Positions 5,245 through 6,643 of a stretch of 6,643 nucleotides of DNA are shown here, piece after piece. Positions within the stretch are counted from its first letter, which is position 1. Each line of letters opens with the position of its first letter. The notes below the pieces were generated by a model, which did no database searches, was not told the origin of the DNA, and saw only the letters and a program-made list of their open reading frames with translations. Source of the DNA: Chloracidobacterium sp. UBA7659 (GTDB lineage Bacteria > Acidobacteriota > Blastocatellia > Pyrinomonadales > Pyrinomonadaceae); assembly GCA_002483395.1 (NCBI GenBank), contig DLHV01000135.1, positions 33,136 to 39,778 of the forward strand, given 5' to 3'. The position numbers and the translations under genes were made by a program.

Positions 5245-5515
5245 TGACGGACGCGAGGTTCCGCGAAAATCGCTTGGCCTCGCGCTGGATGAAATTGTTG
5301 ATCGGTTTGGAGCGGCGAGCTTCGAACCGACTGGCATTGAAGGATATTGGCGTCACGAAGGTATCGTGTTTAACGATTCACTATCAAAGATCGTTATCGA
5401 TGTTGAGGATTCTGATGAAAACCGACAGTGGATGCGGGATTATAAAGCCCGCTGGAAGGAAAGACTCGAACAACTCGAACTCTGGCTAATCAGCTATGAA
5501 ATAGACGTTGAGTAA
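5195..5515 (+). CDS. Conserved hypothetical protein (106 aa) overlapping the previous gene
   Basis: The function is unknown. The pattern FEILLPRRFNDGREVP, then IVDRFGAASFEPTGIEGYWRHEG, then IVIDVEDSDENRQWMRDYK, then ERLEQLELWLISYEIDVE resembles a family of roughly 100-residue uncharacterised proteins I recall from cyanobacteria and other environmental bacteria. That recall cannot be checked here. The protein is soluble and acidic near the end, with alternating strand and helix character. The start is either ATG at 5195 or TTG at 5207, since conserved sequence begins about ten residues in. Neither has a clear SD, so coupling to the upstream gene is likely. An ATG at 5244, overlapping the upstream stop, is in a different frame and gives non-protein-like sequence. 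The gene ends 3 bp before the stop of the convergent kbl. Confidence 0.75.
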   Translation: MSSRLRRFEILLPRRFNDGREVPRKSLGLALDEIVDRFGAASFEPTGIEGYWRHEGIVFNDSLSKIVIDVEDSDENRQWMRDYKARWKERLEQLELWLISYEIDVE

Positions 5516-5518
5516 AAT

Positions 5519-6643
5519 TTAGCGGGTGTCGGAAACGGCATCCGCTTTTTCAATTCCCAATTCATCCTTCGCTTCCCTAAACTTTTCAATAGCAAAATCC
5601 AAATCCTCCTTTGAATGTGCCGCTGAAACCTGCGTTCTGATCCTCGCCTTCCCTTTCGGCACGACCGGAAACGAGAACGGGATGACGTAGACGCCCTTTT
5701 TCTAAGAGCACCTCCGCCATTTTCACTGCCGGCTGGGCTTCGCCGAACATTACAGGTACGATCGGGTGTTCGCCCGGGAGGACGTCGAGGCCGATTGCGG
5801 CGATCTTCTCGCGAAAGTAGCGGGTGTTTTCCATCAGTTTGTCGCGAAGTTCGGTCGACTGCGTGAGTAGGTCGATCGCGGCGATCGAGGCGGCGACGAT
5901 CGGCGGGGCGACGGAGTTTGAGAAGAGGTAGGGCCGCGAGCGTTGGCGGAGGAGTTCGATGATCTCCTTTTTGCCGCTGGTGTAACCGCCGCTGGCTCCG
6001 CCGAGGGCTTTGCCGAGCGTGCCGGTGATGACGTCGATTCGGTCGATCACGTTGTGATGCTCATGCGTGCCGCGGCCGGTTTTGCCCATGAAGCCTACGG
6101 CGTGCGAATCGTCGACCATCACAAGAGCGTCATGCTTTTCGGCCAGGTCGCAGATCTCCGGCAGCTTTGCGATATAGCCGTCCATCGAGAAAACGCCGTC
6201 GGTGGCGATCATCTTGAAACGGGCCGACTTTGCCTCTTCAAGTTTCATCTCAAGATCGTCCATATCGCCGTTCTTGTAGCGAAAACGCTGGGCTTTGCTC
6301 AGCCGGATGCCGTCGATGACGCTCGCGTGGTTAAGTTCGTCCGAAATAACCGAGTCTTCGTCCGTCAGAATCGTTTCGAAAAGACCGCCGTTTGCATCAA
6401 AGCATGAGGTGTAAAGGATCGTGTCTTCGGTGCCGAGGAATTGACTGATCTTTTGCTCAAGCTCCTTATGTATCGCCTGCGTCCCGCAGATAAACCGCAC
6501 GGACGAAAGCCCGTAACCCCACTCATCCAACGATTTCCTCGCCGCCTCAACAATCGCCGGATGATCGCTCAACCCAAGATAGTTATTAGCGCACATGTTC
6601 AGAACTGAATTGCCGCCAACGTCGATCCGGGCGTTCTGCGGGC
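5519..6643 (-). CDS. kbl: 2-amino-3-ketobutyrate CoA ligase (glycine C-acetyltransferase), 5' partial and frameshifted
   Basis: This PLP enzyme of the alpha-oxoamine synthase family converts 2-amino-3-ketobutyrate plus CoA to glycine and acetyl-CoA in threonine breakdown. About 373 residues are visible and roughly 30 at the N-terminus lie beyond the right edge. An ATG at 6596 is internal, since conserved sequence continues upstream ([14 protein letters not shown]). Visible motifs are [40 protein letters not shown] and [16 protein letters not shown], whose Lys (codon 6009-6011) is the Schiff-base residue. One extra base in the A5G3 run (plus strand 5694-5701) breaks the frame after LLEKG. Read as is, translation adds 35 unrelated residues and stops at 5586. 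Skipping one base restores [21 protein letters not shown] and runs to TAA at 5519-5521. It may be a sequencing error or a true mutation. Confidence 0.9.
5522..5550 (+). terminator. Rho-independent terminator of the plus-strand block
   Basis: A 10-bp stem (5522-5531 with 5536-5545; two G-U wobbles, no mismatch) is capped by a GAAA loop and followed directly by TTTTT (5546-5550). It begins 6 bp after the stop of the 106-residue gene. The same bases encode the last residues of kbl on the other strand. In the minus direction a short TTTT follows only after several bases, so it is mainly a plus-strand terminator. Confidence 0.9.

Noticed and set aside
5244..5489. ORF starting with ATG overlapping the stop of the 73-residue gene
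   Set aside because: The TAATG junction is tempting, but its protein is low in order while the frame starting at 5195 gives a clear conserved-type protein.
5943..6407. 154-codon plus-strand ORF opposite kbl
   Set aside because: It mirrors the conserved PLP-binding core of Kbl in reverse and has no SD or recognisable pattern.

Overview
The window reads as a chromosomal housekeeping region of a bacterium with moderate GC content. The genes use many NNC/NNG codons and strong Shine-Dalgarno (SD) motifs. Gene order (thrS, infC, rpmI, rplT) and the palindromic repeats in nearly every gap fit a soil-type bacterium such as an acidobacterium of the Blastocatellia. That placement is an impression from protein style and repeat type, and nothing here proves it.

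Layout, left to right. Positions 1-596 hold the 3' part of a NodB-type polysaccharide deacetylase whose 5' end lies outside the window. Positions 597-1070 have no recognisable gene. A tRNA-Val(GAC) follows at 1071-1146. Then comes a repeat- and structure-rich leader (1147-1504) with three elements: a hairpin of 7-bp units, a nested multi-stem element, and a long hairpin just before thrS. The translation block is thrS (threonyl-tRNA synthetase), infC (IF3, with a probable AUC start behind a near-perfect SD), rpmI (bL35) and rplT (bL20). Two small overlapping genes of unknown function follow (5023-5244 and 5195-5515), and a strong intrinsic terminator ends the plus-strand block at 5522-5550. On the minus strand, convergent, lies kbl (2-amino-3-ketobutyrate CoA ligase), cut by the right window edge and carrying a one-base frameshift near 5694-5701.

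How the genes work together: thrS charges tRNA-Thr, IF3 controls start-codon selection at initiation, and L35 and L20 are large-subunit proteins. This is the classic thrS-infC-rpmI-rplT cluster, which in several bacteria is controlled by its own products. Kbl belongs to threonine catabolism, converting 2-amino-3-ketobutyrate plus CoA to glycine and acetyl-CoA.

The most unusual content is outside the genes. There are two heptad-based hairpins of the same design, two long hairpins of near-identical geometry (arms of 27-28 bp, loops of 20-21 nt), and a nested structure ahead of thrS that can fold in two mutually exclusive ways. I saw no insertion sequence, CRISPR array or rRNA.
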